A DNA stretch of 64,000 bases from Rouxiella sp. S1S-2 (GCF_009208105.1 NZ_WFKL01000001.1:4340001-4404000); one strand, 5' to 3'. Positions 37,528 to 47,466 are shown, counted from the first letter of the stretch. The notes: a model not told the origin generated them from the sequence alone. A program made the numbers and translations.

Positions 37528-39293
37528 GGTTTAACCGGCTCCTGTTGGGCAGGAACTTCATCCAATGCCGCTTCAAGCTGTTGATAACGATGCATATCAC
37601 GATACCAACCCGCGTGGGTAGAGAGGGTTTCGTGATTACCTCTCTGGGCAACCGTTCCCTTATGAAACACCAAAATTTCTGCCGCATCTATCAGAGCAGA
37701 CAGACGGTGCGCACTGATAATCACCGTTTTATTGCTGCCCCACTGGCGCAGATTTTGCAAAATCTGGTGTTCAGTGCGGCCATCGACGGCACTAAGAGCA
37801 TCGTCAAGAATCAAAATTTCAGCATCAAGCAGCAACGCACGAGCAATCGAAATACGCTGCTTTTGACCGCCGGACAGCATCACGCCCCGCTCGCCCACTT
37901 CGGTTTCATAACCCTGCGGCAAACGCAAAATATCGTCATGCACACAGGCCATTTTCGCCGCCTGTTCAATTTCTGACTGCGTAGCATCAGGGCGACCCAA
38001 GGCAATGTTTTGCGCCACGGTGTCTGAAAATAGAAATGGCGTTTGGCTGACGATGGCCATTTTCGAACGCCAGTCATCGAGCAGAATGTCGCTCAACGGC
38101 TTGTTCTGATAGCGAATGCTGCCTTCGGTGACGTCAAACTGTCGCTGTATCAGGGCCAAAAGCGTGCTTTTTCCTGCGCCGGTCGGGCCACAAAGCCCCA
38201 GCATCTTGCCCGGAGCCAGACTGAATTGAAGCTCCTGGAGCGCGGGCGAATGGGTTTTAGGATAGTAAAAGTTATCAATATCAACATCGAGGGTGCTGGT
38301 GTCGGCCGAAAGCGGCTGAGTGCCGTCAACCACACACGGCGCTTCCTGCAGGAGGCTGCGGATACGACTGTAGGCAGCGCTGCCACGTTCAACGATGTTA
38401 AACATCCACGCCAACGCCAGCATCGGCCAGATCATCAATCCCAAATACATCACAAAACTGGTGAGCTGGCCGAGGGTAAGATGACCGTTGACCACCATCC
38501 AACTGCCGCCGCCGATAGCCAACATATTGGCCATGCCGATAGACACATAAATCGTCGGATCAAAACGGGCATCGACGCGGGCAACACGCATATTTTTGAC
38601 GCCAGTGTCCTGCGCCACATCGGCAAACTGTGAAGACTGATGGTTTTCGAGCCCAAACGCTTTGATCATGCGAATGCTGGTCAGACTCTCCTGCGCCTGG
38701 TCGTTTAATGACGAAAAGGCCGCCTGAGCGACTTTAAAACGTTGATGCAGCTGGTCACCGTAGCGCTTGATCACTGCCGCCATAATCGGCATTGGTACCA
38801 ACGACAGCAGGGTTAATTCCCAGCTAATTTGCGTCGCCATCACGATAAGCACGGCGAGGCCCATCACCAGTGAATCCACCAGTGTTAATACCCCTTCTCC
38901 GGCAGCAAAAACCACGCGATCTACGTCGTTGGTGGCGCGGGCAATCAGGTCGCCGGTGCGGTGACGTAAATAAAAGGCAGGATGCTGGCGACTCAGCTGA
39001 CGATAAAAATTCTGGCGCAGTTCAACCGCTAACTGATACGAAGCCCCGAACAGCAACACGCGCCACACATAGCGCAGTAAATAAACTAAAATCGCGGTGC
39101 CAAGGATAAGCCCAAGCCAGCCAAACAGTTTATTGGCGGGCAGGGTTTTGCTGGTGACGCCATCAATAATGATGCCCACAAGTTTTGGCGGCAATAGCTG
39201 CAGAATGGCGATGATAATTAACAGAGCGACGGCTCCCAGATATCTACGCCATTCGCGGCGGAAATACCAGGCCAGTTGGGCAAACAGTCTCAC
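37524..39293 (-). CDS. mdlA: ABC exporter half-transporter MdlA
   Basis: MdlA is the partner half transporter (589 residues; E. coli 590). It has six membrane helices in the first 290 residues, the conserved [18 protein letters not shown] coupling-helix region, Walker [10 protein letters not shown], a canonical signature LSGGQKQR and Walker [14 protein letters not shown], in which Asp replaces the catalytic Glu, pointing to one degenerate site in the heterodimer. It starts with GTG (39293) after a GGA. It lies 92 bases downstream of decR, in the same direction. Confidence 0.96.
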   Translation of the reverse strand: MRLFAQLAWYFRREWRRYLGAVALLIIIAILQLLPPKLVGIIIDGVTSKTLPANKLFGWLGLILGTAILVYLLRYVWRVLLFGASYQLAVELRQNFYRQLSRQHPAFYLRHRTGDLIARATNDVDRVVFAAGEGVLTLVDSLVMGLAVLIVMATQISWELTLLSLVPMPIMAAVIKRYGDQLHQRFKVAQAAFSSLNDQAQESLTSIRMIKAFGLENHQSSQFADVAQDTGVKNMRVARVDARFDPTIYVSIGMANMLAIGGGSWMVVNGHLTLGQLTSFVMYLGLMIWPMLALAWMFNIVERGSAAYSRIRSLLQEAPCVVDGTQPLSADTSTLDVDIDNFYYPKTHSPALQELQFSLAPGKMLGLCGPTGAGKSTLLALIQRQFDVTEGSIRYQNKPLSDILLDDWRSKMAIVSQTPFLFSDTVAQNIALGRPDATQSEIEQAAKMACVHDDILRLPQGYETEVGERGVMLSGGQKQRISIARALLLDAEILILDDALSAVDGRTEHQILQNLRQWGSNKTVIISAHRLSALIDAAEILVFHKGTVAQRGNHETLSTHAGWYRDMHRYQQLEAALDEVPAQQEPVKP

Positions 39294-39385
39294 GCAGATT
39301 TTTCCATGATTTTAGTTTTAAAATTCTTTGATTTTCCGCCTTAGGATAACACCGATAGCCGCCTACTCTTACCAAACTTTTATGC

Positions 39386-39841
39386 TTAAAGAGGTAAATG
39401 CGTCGTCGATTTTATTCTCTCCATGGCGAAATTGGAGGTAACATCCAACAGCCCCGGCACGGCGCTCACCAGCTTTTTATAGAAGTTGTCGTAGCTTTTC
39501 ATATCGGCCACTTGCACTTGCATCAGGTAGTCATATTCTCCCGCCATTCGATAAAACGACAGAACCTCGGGAAACGATTCAATCTGCTCGACAAAGTTCT
39601 GATACCACTGGCTGCTGTGTTGCTGCGTCTTGATGCGCACAAAGGCGGTGAGTGTCAGCCCGAGTTTTTCGGCATCGAGCAGGGCGACTTTACCCAAAAT
39701 AACGCCCTCTTCTTCAAGCTTTTTAATACGTTTCCAGCACGGCGTGGAGGTCAGATTTACCGCCTCAGCTAATTCAATGAGTGAAAGCGTGCAGTCCTGC
39801 TGCAGGAGTGCCAGAAGCTTGCGGTCAGTTTTATCTATCAT
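39386..39841 (-). CDS. decR: Lrp/AsnC-family cysteine-responsive regulator DecR
   Basis: This 151-residue Lrp-family protein (E. coli DecR/YbaO 152) has an N-terminal helix-turn-helix ([20 protein letters not shown], then [14 protein letters not shown]) and a C-terminal RAM effector domain ([28 protein letters not shown]). DecR activates cysteine detoxification in E. coli by inducing cyuPA (yhaOM). Here it is divergent, 122 bases apart, from a cysteine-synthase-fold gene, the arrangement of the Pantoea ccdRA cysteine-inducible system as I recall it. Confidence 0.94.
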   Translation of the reverse strand: MIDKTDRKLLALLQQDCTLSLIELAEAVNLTSTPCWKRIKKLEEEGVILGKVALLDAEKLGLTLTAFVRIKTQQHSSQWYQNFVEQIESFPEVLSFYRMAGEYDYLMQVQVADMKSYDNFYKKLVSAVPGLLDVTSNFAMERIKSTTHLPL

Positions 39842-39963
39842 TTCACCATCCAGGAGAATAATTTTCTCTATAACTGCCTTTGTTTGTTAAAAATAGCAAC
39901 TTTTTTCCTTCAAGACCAAGGTAAGCTATTCGCTATAACATCAAACTTCTCTGGAAATATGCA

Positions 39964-41007
39964 ATGAACGATTGTTGGGTCAAAAATGCCATAAAAGAGA
40001 TCGACGCAGATTTTCGACGATCTGCCGATACCCATCTGATCCGCCTGAGTATTGCGGATTTCCCAGGAATTTCGCTGTATCTAAAAGATGAAAGCACCCA
40101 CCCAACCGGCAGCCTCAAACATCGTTTGGCGCGTTCGCTGTTCTTATACGGTCTGTGCAATGGCTGGATTAAGCAGGATACGCCGATTATTGAATCCTCG
40201 TCCGGCAGCACAGCGATTTCAGAGGCCTATTTTGCGCGCCTGCTGGGCCTGCCGTTTATCGCCGTGATGCCCGCTTGCACGGCTCCGAGAAAAATTCAGC
40301 AAATCGAATTTTACGGCGGTAAATGCCACTTTGTCGAAAACTCGAGCCAGATTTATGCGGCTTCCGAACAGCTGGCCAAAGAGTTGAAGGGTCACTATAT
40401 GGACCAATTCACCTACGCCGAGCGTGCAACCGACTGGCGCGGCAATAACAACATCGCCGACAGCATTTATCGTCAGATGACGCTCGAGCCTTATCCGGTG
40501 CCGCGCTATCTGGTGATGAGCGCCGGAACGGGTGGTACGTCGGCGACGTTGGGCCGCTATATCCGCTATCAGGGCCATCAAACGGAGTTGGTGGTGGTTG
40601 ACCCGGAAAACTCGGTGTTTTACGACTGCTATCAGCAGGGTAATAAAGATATTGTTGCCCAGTGCAGCAGCCGCATTGAGGGCATTGGCCGCCCGCGCGT
40701 CGAACCTTCGTTTATCCCCGGAGTGATTGACCGCATGATGCGCGTACCCGATGCCGCCAGCGTTGCAACAGTACACTGGCTGGAAACGATGCTGGGCCGT
40801 AAGGTCGGCGGTTCGACCGGCACCAACGTGTGGGGCGCGTTGCTGCTCGCCGAAGAGATGCGGGAAAAGGGAGAAAAAGGCGCGATTGTGACACTGATTT
40901 GCGACAGCGGTGAGCGCTATCAGCATACCTATTTTAATCCGCATTGGGTGGCTGAAAATCTCGGCGATCTGTCGCCGTTTCGTGAAAAACTCGCTAACCT
41001 GCGTTGA
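39964..41007 (+). CDS. PLP-dependent cysteine desulfhydrase-like protein (CcdA-like)
   Basis: This is a 347-residue fold-type II PLP enzyme of the cysteine synthase/cystathionine beta-synthase family. The motif [11 protein letters not shown] puts the Schiff-base lysine at Lys52, [19 protein letters not shown] is the substrate/asparagine-loop region, and [15 protein letters not shown] is the phosphate-binding glycine loop. Variation in the usual SxGNTG substrate loop (here SSSGST) argues against plain O-acetylserine sulfhydrylase. Placed divergent from decR, it resembles Pantoea CcdA, a cysteine-inducible cysteine desulfhydrase; this identity is inferred from context and family. It is absent from this place in E. 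coli. Confidence 0.78.
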   Translation: MNDCWVKNAIKEIDADFRRSADTHLIRLSIADFPGISLYLKDESTHPTGSLKHRLARSLFLYGLCNGWIKQDTPIIESSSGSTAISEAYFARLLGLPFIAVMPACTAPRKIQQIEFYGGKCHFVENSSQIYAASEQLAKELKGHYMDQFTYAERATDWRGNNNIADSIYRQMTLEPYPVPRYLVMSAGTGGTSATLGRYIRYQGHQTELVVVDPENSVFYDCYQQGNKDIVAQCSSRIEGIGRPRVEPSFIPGVIDRMMRVPDAASVATVHWLETMLGRKVGGSTGTNVWGALLLAEEMREKGEKGAIVTLICDSGERYQHTYFNPHWVAENLGDLSPFREKLANLR

Positions 41008-41026
41008 TTTTCAGTGCTTCGGATCG

Positions 41027-41056
41027 GAAAAAAGCCGACGTTCAACGCGTCGGCTG
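41027..41056 (-). terminator. Terminator of cof
   Basis: On the minus strand AGCCGACG pairs with CGTCGGCT around a short loop and is followed by six T residues; it sits between convergent cof and the ccdA-like gene. Confidence 0.85.
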
Positions 41057-41067
41057 GCTGCAAGACC

Positions 41068-41907
41068 TTAGTATTCGGGGGAATAGGTCAGGGTTGGTGA
41101 GTTCAGCCAATGTTGTAAAAAGTGCGAAACCGCCTGGTTTTTGCAATGTCCGATCACTTCCAGATGTGCAACCTGCTGCTTAAGCTGCGGCAACGCGTTG
41201 CCCATCACTAATCCCCTGCCCACGCTCTCAAGCATTTCCCGGTCATTCATTGCATCGCCAAACGCCATACATTCACTGAGCGGTATCCCCAGTTTTTCAG
41301 TCAGCAAGGCCAGCGCACTGCCTTTATTACTGCCAACAGGCATAACGTCGAGACAGTCGTAAGCCGAGAAGCAAAAATCCAGCCTGTCGCCAAAAAAGGT
41401 CTGCAGTACGGGTAACAGCGCTAACAGCTCGTCGTGTGCGGCGCAGAAGCAGACTTTACTGTTGCCAGAGGCTGAAATATTCTCCAACTCACTGAGCTGG
41501 TAACGGAATCCGCTAAATTGATGGGCATGCAGTAGCTCTGGCATATCTTGATTCGTTACCCAACCGTCGTCGCGAAAAACGTGAAAGCTGGCCGCCGTGG
41601 GCCATTTCTGGCTAATCAGTGTCTTAAAATTGTCCTCGGGCAAATTACTGGCGTGCAGTAGAGTGCCGTTAAGGTCATGCACGCGCGTCCCGTTGCCGGT
41701 TATCAGATAGCCGGGAATATTAATATTCGCCAGAATCTGTTTCATCTCGAGATAATGACGTCCGGTGGCAAAAACCAGCGTCACGCGGCGTTCGGCCAAC
41801 TCACGCAGGCTGGACAGCGTCTTCTCTCCCAAACGGTGGTCTGGCATCAGCAGCGTACCGTCCATGTCAAATGCTGCTAAACGAAGCGGTTTTTTCTGTT
41901 CCAACAT
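41068..41907 (-). CDS. cof: HAD phosphatase Cof (HMP-PP hydrolase)
   Basis: Cof is a haloacid dehalogenase-family phosphatase that hydrolyses 4-amino-2-methyl-5-hydroxymethylpyrimidine diphosphate and other sugar or cofactor phosphates. The 279-residue product (E. coli 272) has the nucleophile motif FDMDGT with Asp14 and Asp16, motif II FATGR, and the late motif [14 protein letters not shown]; the C2 cap domain lies between. It lies between the ccdA-like gene and ybaE; in E. coli cof neighbours ybaE and decR. Confidence 0.96.
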   Translation of the reverse strand: MLEQKKPLRLAAFDMDGTLLMPDHRLGEKTLSSLRELAERRVTLVFATGRHYLEMKQILANINIPGYLITGNGTRVHDLNGTLLHASNLPEDNFKTLISQKWPTAASFHVFRDDGWVTNQDMPELLHAHQFSGFRYQLSELENISASGNSKVCFCAAHDELLALLPVLQTFFGDRLDFCFSAYDCLDVMPVGSNKGSALALLTEKLGIPLSECMAFGDAMNDREMLESVGRGLVMGNALPQLKQQVAHLEVIGHCKNQAVSHFLQHWLNSPTLTYSPEY

Positions 41908-42032
41908 GCCGTTCTCCCAGAGCTAAAATTGCTGCTTACCCGTCATTAACGGAAGAAATTTCTGCAAAAAGTATCGTCTATTATATGCTGAACAAATAGT
42001 GACAACTTAATAAAAACACTTCCGGATTTATT

Positions 42033-43763
42033 ATGCGTTTGCAGAACCGTCTCAATCAATATCAGCGTTTATACGACAAAACCGGGCTTGAGACACAGGC
42101 TGTCACGGTTGCGTCGCTGGCGGTAATTTTTTTCTGCAGTGAACGCCATACGCGAACGCTGCTGACACAGTTTCAGGAGGCAGGCTGGATAAGTTGGTCA
42201 TCACAAGCCGGTCGAGGAAAGCGGGCGCAGATAAGCTGCCTCAAAACGCCCGAAAGCCTGCGGGAGTCCTATCTGCTAAAGCTGTTGAACGAGGGGGAAC
42301 ACTCGGCCGCGCTCCAGCTTACACAGCTGGATCCGCAGCATCTTAACTCCCTGCTGGCACCTCATCTGGGTGGCCAATGGCAAGAAGATGCACCGACGCT
42401 GCGTATTCCCTATTATCGCCCGATGCAGGTGCTTGACCCACAAACGCTCAGCGGCCGCGCCGAGCAACATATCGCGCATACACTGCACGCCGGGCTGACG
42501 CGCTTTATTACCGGTCAACCCACTCCGCAGCCTGACCTTGCACACCACTGGCAAATAAGAGAAGAAGGCAAAGTTTGGCAGTTTTTTCTGCGCAGCCAAC
42601 TTTATTGGCACAATGGAGAACCCTTGCTCACTCGTCAGTTGTGTCAACTGTTTGAGAAGCTGCGCCACTCCGCACACAGTCGCCACAGTTTAGAAAACGT
42701 TGACCTCATTTCTCAACCTCATGCACTTTGCCTGCAGTTTAGTCTTAAAAAACCAGACTACTGGCTGGCGCATCGGTTGGCCGACCTTAGCTGCCTGCTG
42801 TTTCACCCAGCGGAGCCGACAGTGGGGGCAGGCCCCTTCAAACTGGCTCACTTTGCCGCCGAAAGAGTCAGGCTAGAACAGCATCCTTATTACCATCTGC
42901 AGCGCCCTTATCTTTCGGCGATTGAGTATTGGATTTCGCCTCAACTGTATGAGCAAAAAGGTAACGATAATGTCAGTTGCCAACATCCTGTGCGGATAAT
43001 ACTGGGTGAAAAAAGTGAAATGGATTTAGTCAGACCAGTCAGGCGCAGCACCAGTCTGGGTTTCTGTTATTTAGCCGTAAATCAGCAAAGGCAACATCTC
43101 ACCCCGCTGCAGGCGCAAAAGATAATTGCCTTGATTCAGAATTCGGGGCTTCTCGATAACTTGCCTATCGATCACTCTTTGGTAAAACGCAGCCGTGAAA
43201 TGCTGCCCGGTTGGCCGCTGCCTGATGTGAATCAAAATAATACGTGGCTAGCTGACGTACCGCTGCCGCCCAGACTTACCCTGATGTTTCATCCGCCGAT
43301 TGAACTGAAACTTCTGGCCGACGAATTAAAAATTATCCTTGCCGCCCACGGCTGTGAGTTACACACCTCTTATCACTCTGGGCGACTCTGGGACAACGCC
43401 GAACAATTGGCCGAGGTAGATATAATTCTCGGCGATCGACTCATTGGTGAAGCCCCGGTCGCCACGCTGGAGAACTGGCTGCGACAGGACCTATTGTGGC
43501 CCACTATTCTTGATGCTAAAGGTATCGAGCAGCAAAATAGTCGCCTGCTTGAAATACAGCAATTGCCCTCTGAATCGCTGCGCGAAGAAAGGCTGCGCGA
43601 ACATTTTTCCCAGCTCATGCAGCAGGGCAGCATTACGCCATTGTTCAATTATCAATACCAGGTCAGCGCGCCTCCGGGTGTTAACGGCGTGCAGCTTACC
43701 GCCTGGGGCTGGTTTGATTTCTGCCAGGCATGGTTGCCGCCGCCGCTCGACGAGAGGGACTGA
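42033..43763 (+). CDS. ybaE: SgrR-family transcriptional regulator YbaE
   Basis: This 576-residue protein (E. coli YbaE 566) has an N-terminal SgrR-type winged helix (about residues 1-110, with FFCSERHTRTLLTQFQEAGW) and a C-terminal extracellular-solute-binding (SBP family 5) domain from about residue 125 (LRIPYYRPMQVLDPQTLSGR). SgrR proteins sense small metabolites such as sugar phosphates through the binding domain; the ligand of YbaE is not known. It lies between cof and queC with the E. coli order. Confidence 0.93.
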   Translation: MRLQNRLNQYQRLYDKTGLETQAVTVASLAVIFFCSERHTRTLLTQFQEAGWISWSSQAGRGKRAQISCLKTPESLRESYLLKLLNEGEHSAALQLTQLDPQHLNSLLAPHLGGQWQEDAPTLRIPYYRPMQVLDPQTLSGRAEQHIAHTLHAGLTRFITGQPTPQPDLAHHWQIREEGKVWQFFLRSQLYWHNGEPLLTRQLCQLFEKLRHSAHSRHSLENVDLISQPHALCLQFSLKKPDYWLAHRLADLSCLLFHPAEPTVGAGPFKLAHFAAERVRLEQHPYYHLQRPYLSAIEYWISPQLYEQKGNDNVSCQHPVRIILGEKSEMDLVRPVRRSTSLGFCYLAVNQQRQHLTPLQAQKIIALIQNSGLLDNLPIDHSLVKRSREMLPGWPLPDVNQNNTWLADVPLPPRLTLMFHPPIELKLLADELKIILAAHGCELHTSYHSGRLWDNAEQLAEVDIILGDRLIGEAPVATLENWLRQDLLWPTILDAKGIEQQNSRLLEIQQLPSESLREERLREHFSQLMQQGSITPLFNYQYQVSAPPGVNGVQLTAWGWFDFCQAWLPPPLDERD

Positions 43764-43856
43764 TTTTTACTATTAACGTCCGCAAAACGTCAGTAACATA
43801 CCGGCATTCAATGCTGCCCTCTTGCATGCAGCCTTAACATAATAAAGGATTTAACA

Positions 43857-44555
43857 ATGAAAAGAGCCGTGGTGGTTTTTAGTGGCGGACAGGACTCTAC
43901 TACCTGCCTGGTGCAGGCGCTGACGCAGTATGACGAAGTTCATTGCATCACCTTCGACTATGGCCAGCGTCACCGCGCCGAAATCGAGATAGCGCAAAAG
44001 CTTTCTGTCGAGCTCGGGGCAAAAGCGCACAAGGTTCTCGACGTTGGCCTACTTAACGAATTGGCGGTCAGCAGCCTGACTCGCGATAACATTCCTGTGC
44101 CGCAGTTTGGTGAAGGAGAAGAAAACGAATTACCGAGCACCTTTGTGCCGGGTCGCAATATCCTGTTTCTGACGCTGGCGGCAATTTATGCCTACCAAAT
44201 TCAGGCAGAAGCGGTAATTACCGGCGTCTGCGAGACGGACTTTTCAGGGTATCCAGACTGCCGTGACGAATTTGTCAAAGCGCTGAATCATGCCGTCTCT
44301 CTGGGCATCGCGCGTGAAATTCGCTTTGAAACACCGCTGATGTGGCTAAACAAGGCGGAAACCTGGGCACTGGCTGATTACTACGGCAAGCTGCCCATGG
44401 TGCGTAACCAAACGCTGACCTGCTACAACGGCATTGCCGGTGACGGCTGTGGTGAGTGTGCCGCCTGCCACCTGCGTGCTAAAGGTTTGGCTGAGTATCA
44501 GCAGTCCCCGGAAGCAATAAAAGCCAGTCTGCTGGAAAAAACCGGCCTCGCCTGA
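43857..44555 (+). CDS. queC: 7-cyano-7-deazaguanine synthase QueC
   Basis: QueC converts 7-carboxy-7-deazaguanine to preQ0 with ATP and ammonia on the route to queuosine in tRNA. The 232-residue product (E. coli 231) has the PP-loop FSGGQDSTT at residues 8-16, the [14 protein letters not shown] substrate loop, and the C-terminal zinc site with four cysteines in [18 protein letters not shown]. Its stop codon is directly followed by the stop codon of the convergent repeat-protein gene, with no bases between. Confidence 0.97.
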   Translation: MKRAVVVFSGGQDSTTCLVQALTQYDEVHCITFDYGQRHRAEIEIAQKLSVELGAKAHKVLDVGLLNELAVSSLTRDNIPVPQFGEGEENELPSTFVPGRNILFLTLAAIYAYQIQAEAVITGVCETDFSGYPDCRDEFVKALNHAVSLGIAREIRFETPLMWLNKAETWALADYYGKLPMVRNQTLTCYNGIAGDGCGECAACHLRAKGLAEYQQSPEAIKASLLEKTGLA

Positions 44556-46271
44556 TTATTTGATTAACCTCATTGCGCTGATTCGCGCCAGACAGTCGTC
44601 TTCTGTACTGTGCGGATGCAGCGCTTTTATCAACGCATGGTAAAGGTTATCTTCGTCACGCGGACTTACGGCGATTGTTTTTATCATTGGTCCGGGTCTG
44701 ATGGCGTCATAAACCAGCTTATTATTTTCTCTCTGCACCCTAAGAGTCATTATCTTGGCTGGAGTGGCCGTTAGCGGGATCCGCTCAATCGGTTGTCCTT
44801 CTGGCCCAAATTTTATTGAAAGTTGACCTTCAATATCTTTGATGCAAATGAAGCAGGCGTTTTCTTTGGCGACGGCGGCTATCTTCTGATTGTTGAGGGC
44901 GATCTGGTTGGGCGTTTTTTCTCCAAGCGTATTGGAATACGACTTATCAGCGTCAGGGGCGTTAATAAGTTTCATCTTTTTAGACAACAAGAGTCGCTCC
45001 CCTCTTTTTTTGAGCCCGTAAACCGAAACCAGATTCCACAAGTTTCCTAAATTTATTTTCTCGGCGGTCGCGAACCCACCTAGGCCTCCCGCCGCTCTTC
45101 TTTGCTCCATGGTCAGGTTGCGCCACTTTTCAAGATGCTCAATTTTTATAGGGCCCAGCTCAGTGGGCGTGAGTCTTTGCGCCCCAAGTACGGTCAATCC
45201 TTTAATCGTCGTGAGTCTTCTCAGCACGCCAAGACTAATCTTATGTTTTTCGGCAAAGCCACCGTTGCCCCCTATCGCTTTCCTCTCGGTAATACTCATA
45301 TTTTGCCATTCTATAAGATGACAATTCTCCACGCGCTGGGGTCGATAACTCGACATTTTTTGTAGGCCTAACATAGTCAGCCCAAATCGATTGGCAAACA
45401 GCCGCCATCTATAGGCACTGATGTTATTCGACAAGGCATAACCCGTTGTTCCACCGATATTATCTCTTTCAAGCTGGCTCATAGTAAGCCAGGCTTTAAG
45501 ATGGTAATTCTGTATACAAACCATTTCAGAAGATTTGATTTTCTGTAAACCTATGGCCGTTAATCCATTGACTTTTGCATAGAGCCGCCAGCTCCTCACG
45601 TTTATACGGCGGGAAAAAGCATAGCCTGAATTACCACCAATGGACTTTCTGTCGTCGCTGCTCATATCACGCCACTCAATAAGATGGCGCTCACTAATAC
45701 GCTCAATCGGGTACGACACCAGTCTCTGTGACGCCAGCGGCAAAAGACCGCTGTTTTTGACGAGATCTCTCCAATAGCGCACATTAAGGTGATGAGTATG
45801 GGCATATCCCGTGGCGCCACCGGCATCTATTCGCTTCTGATATGTCATATCTCGCCATTTTTCGAGATGATGATTTTCGATTGGCATAATTTCCTGCGGG
45901 GATAGTTTTTGCTGCCCTAAAACTGTCAGCCCGGCACTGTTTGTCAGGCTTCGCCAGAAATTGAGGTTTATTCCATGCGTGCAGGCATAGCCTTTCATTC
46001 CTCCCGCAGCTATGCGTTTTTCAATTGTCATATCTCGCCATTTGATTAAATGGTTGAGCGCCGCCTGGGTTAAACCTACACGGGTATCGCGCGGGTTAGA
46101 ACGTTTCTTTTGAGTAATAGCGTTGCCTGGTGAGGAGGAAAAGTGAGCAGCAGGTGGTCCCTGGCGGATACTGGTTATGTTATGCGTAAGGGGACTGACC
46201 ACTACGGGTGTTAATGACGAGCTTACTGAAGAAGACTGAATGAGCGGGGCCCCGATCGTTTGAGAAAACAT
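44556..46271 (-). CDS. Protein of six exact 61-residue tandem repeats, function unknown
   Basis: I do not recognise this 571-residue protein. Residues 1-70 are rich in Ser, Thr and Pro, probably disordered, with no classical signal peptide. Residues 74-439 are six tandem repeats with a strict period of 61 residues: the HL..W..M/L motif begins at 74, 135, 196, 257, 318 and 379. Each unit has R13, GG17-18, G21, Y/F22, A23, I/L28, N/S29, usually W33-R34, G41-L42 and often LG at 45-46 and Q48. The pattern YA-(4)-I/LN-(3)-WR resembles a helix-turn-helix, so nucleic acid binding is possible but not shown. Residues 440-571 form a different domain ending in DNLYHALIKALHPHSTEDD. AGGGA six bases ahead supports the ATG. 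It stands alone between fadM and queC, where E. coli has no gene, and looks more AT-rich than its neighbours. A secreted effector or a DNA-binding repeat protein are alternatives. Confidence 0.8.
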   Translation of the reverse strand: MFSQTIGAPLIQSSSVSSSLTPVVVSPLTHNITSIRQGPPAAHFSSSPGNAITQKKRSNPRDTRVGLTQAALNHLIKWRDMTIEKRIAAGGMKGYACTHGINLNFWRSLTNSAGLTVLGQQKLSPQEIMPIENHHLEKWRDMTYQKRIDAGGATGYAHTHHLNVRYWRDLVKNSGLLPLASQRLVSYPIERISERHLIEWRDMSSDDRKSIGGNSGYAFSRRINVRSWRLYAKVNGLTAIGLQKIKSSEMVCIQNYHLKAWLTMSQLERDNIGGTTGYALSNNISAYRWRLFANRFGLTMLGLQKMSSYRPQRVENCHLIEWQNMSITERKAIGGNGGFAEKHKISLGVLRRLTTIKGLTVLGAQRLTPTELGPIKIEHLEKWRNLTMEQRRAAGGLGGFATAEKINLGNLWNLVSVYGLKKRGERLLLSKKMKLINAPDADKSYSNTLGEKTPNQIALNNQKIAAVAKENACFICIKDIEGQLSIKFGPEGQPIERIPLTATPAKIMTLRVQRENNKLVYDAIRPGPMIKTIAVSPRDEDNLYHALIKALHPHSTEDDCLARISAMRLIK

Positions 46272-46340
46272 GTTTTTTCCCTAACTTGCATCATAGATAA
46301 AATAGAGGTTCTACTTTGCATAATTTGCAGGGTTGCAAAT
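46272..46340 (-). promoter_or_regulatory. Upstream region of the repeat-protein gene with an inverted repeat
   Basis: ATTTGCA-GGGT-TGCAAAT (46323-46340) is a seven-pair inverted repeat about 52 bases before the ATG, and a further TTTGCA lies at 46315-46320. It may be an operator for this gene; no sigma-70 elements can be assigned with confidence. Confidence 0.4.
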
Positions 46341-46479
46341 ACAAAAAAACGCTTAAATATCCCCCGTTCAAATGTCTTAATGACTCGCACACTGTTTGAG
46401 TATCGCAGTAAGCGGCGTCATATTCAGCCGCTCTGAACGATTACCTATCCCCTTAAAAGCACATATATTTTTACCCGTG

Positions 46480-46872
46480 CTATTCTTCAAGCTCGCGGAG
46501 TTTATCCCTTAACTCACCTTCCAGCGGTAACGCCTTTTGGCTACGAAGATCGATACAGACAAAGGTCAGCGTTGCATCAACCACCGTTTCGCCATTGCAG
46601 GTAATCACCTGTGTCAGCACGCCGCTTTTAGTATTGAGTTGCAGAAGCTGGCTGTTAATTTGTAGCTCGTCGCCGAGTACGGCAGGTTTACGATAGTTAA
46701 TATTTATATTGACCAAAATGAAGGCAATTTTGTTTTGCGCCATCCATTTAAAGCCCTGTTTGTCATCCAGCCACTCCCAGCGCGCCGTTTCAAGAAACTC
46801 CAGATATCGCGCGTTGTTAACGTGTTGATAAACATCAATGTGAAATCCACGAACTTTAATCATTGTTTGCAT
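46480..46872 (-). CDS. fadM: Long-chain acyl-CoA thioesterase FadM
   Basis: FadM (YbaW) is a hotdog-fold thioesterase that releases CoA from long-chain acyl-CoA and helps oleate breakdown. The 130-residue product (E. coli 132) has the catalytic FHIDVYQHVNNARYLEFLE region with the Asp-containing DVYQHVN motif, and NININYRKPAVLGDEL. It keeps the neighbourhood of ybaV and ppiD. Control by FadR, known in E. coli, cannot be confirmed here. Confidence 0.96.
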   Translation of the reverse strand: MQTMIKVRGFHIDVYQHVNNARYLEFLETARWEWLDDKQGFKWMAQNKIAFILVNININYRKPAVLGDELQINSQLLQLNTKSGVLTQVITCNGETVVDATLTFVCIDLRSQKALPLEGELRDKLRELEE

Positions 46873-46977
46873 AGTGATAAACCTGCCCTTAAAGAAGTCA
46901 GTTAACTGGTCGGACTTCTATCAGGTTAGCAGAAGAACGCGGCGAAAAAAGTCTTCGCCTCATCGCCGCGATCTGTA

Positions 46978-47361
46978 TCACAATTTCAAACGGGACTGAT
47001 TACGCTGAAATAAAGAAGGGCCGATACCCGGCACTTCCTGCAGTTGTTCTATCTTGGTGAAAGGTCCCATTTCGGTGCGGTACTCAACAATTGTCTGTCC
47101 TTTCTTAAGCCCCACTCCACTCAGTGCTTTTGAAAGATCTTCGGCAGTGGCATTGTTTAGGCTCACCTTCTCTTGCTCGGCCTTGCTCGCATCGGCGTCT
47201 TTGACCGCCGATTTTGCGGCGCTTTTAGCGTTACTGGCAGATTTCTCAATGCTGCTCGAAACCGCGCCCTTTGTGGAACTCTCCGGGGCCGCCTGCGAGC
47301 TCAGTGGCATAACTGCAAGTCCTAAAGCCAATACCAGGGTAGTGATTGATAATTTTTGCAT
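46978..47361 (-). CDS. ybaV: ComEA-like helix-hairpin-helix protein YbaV
   Basis: This 127-residue exported protein has a signal peptide (cut after SSQAA), an Ala/Lys/Ser-rich low-complexity linker (residues 30-65) and a C-terminal ComEA-type helix-hairpin-helix pair (SLNNATAEDLSKALSGVGLK, then VPGIGPSLF). ComEA proteins bind DNA during uptake; the role of YbaV in enteric bacteria is not settled. GGAGG eight bases before 47361 chooses this start over an upstream in-frame codon. It is separated from ppiD by a terminator. Confidence 0.94.
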   Translation of the reverse strand: MQKLSITTLVLALGLAVMPLSSQAAPESSTKGAVSSSIEKSASNAKSAAKSAVKDADASKAEQEKVSLNNATAEDLSKALSGVGLKKGQTIVEYRTEMGPFTKIEQLQEVPGIGPSLFQRNQSRLKL

Positions 47362-47442
47362 GCTGTAATCCTCCATGTTGTTTCAGCACGGACAGAGTGG
47401 CGCAGCGGGGAGGCAATAACAAATGCTAGAAATCAGAAATGG

Positions 47443-47466
47443 AAAAGGCCGCGAAAGCGGCCTTTG
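47443..47466 (-). terminator. Terminator of ppiD
   Basis: AAAGGCCGC and GCGGCCTTT form a nine-pair stem with a four-base loop; TTTTCC follows on the minus strand, 47 bases after the ppiD stop. Confidence 0.88.

Noticed and set aside
40219..40944. A 241-codon minus-strand open frame
   Set aside because: It is antisense to the ccdA-like gene, whose motifs are intact; the reverse frame shows no domain.
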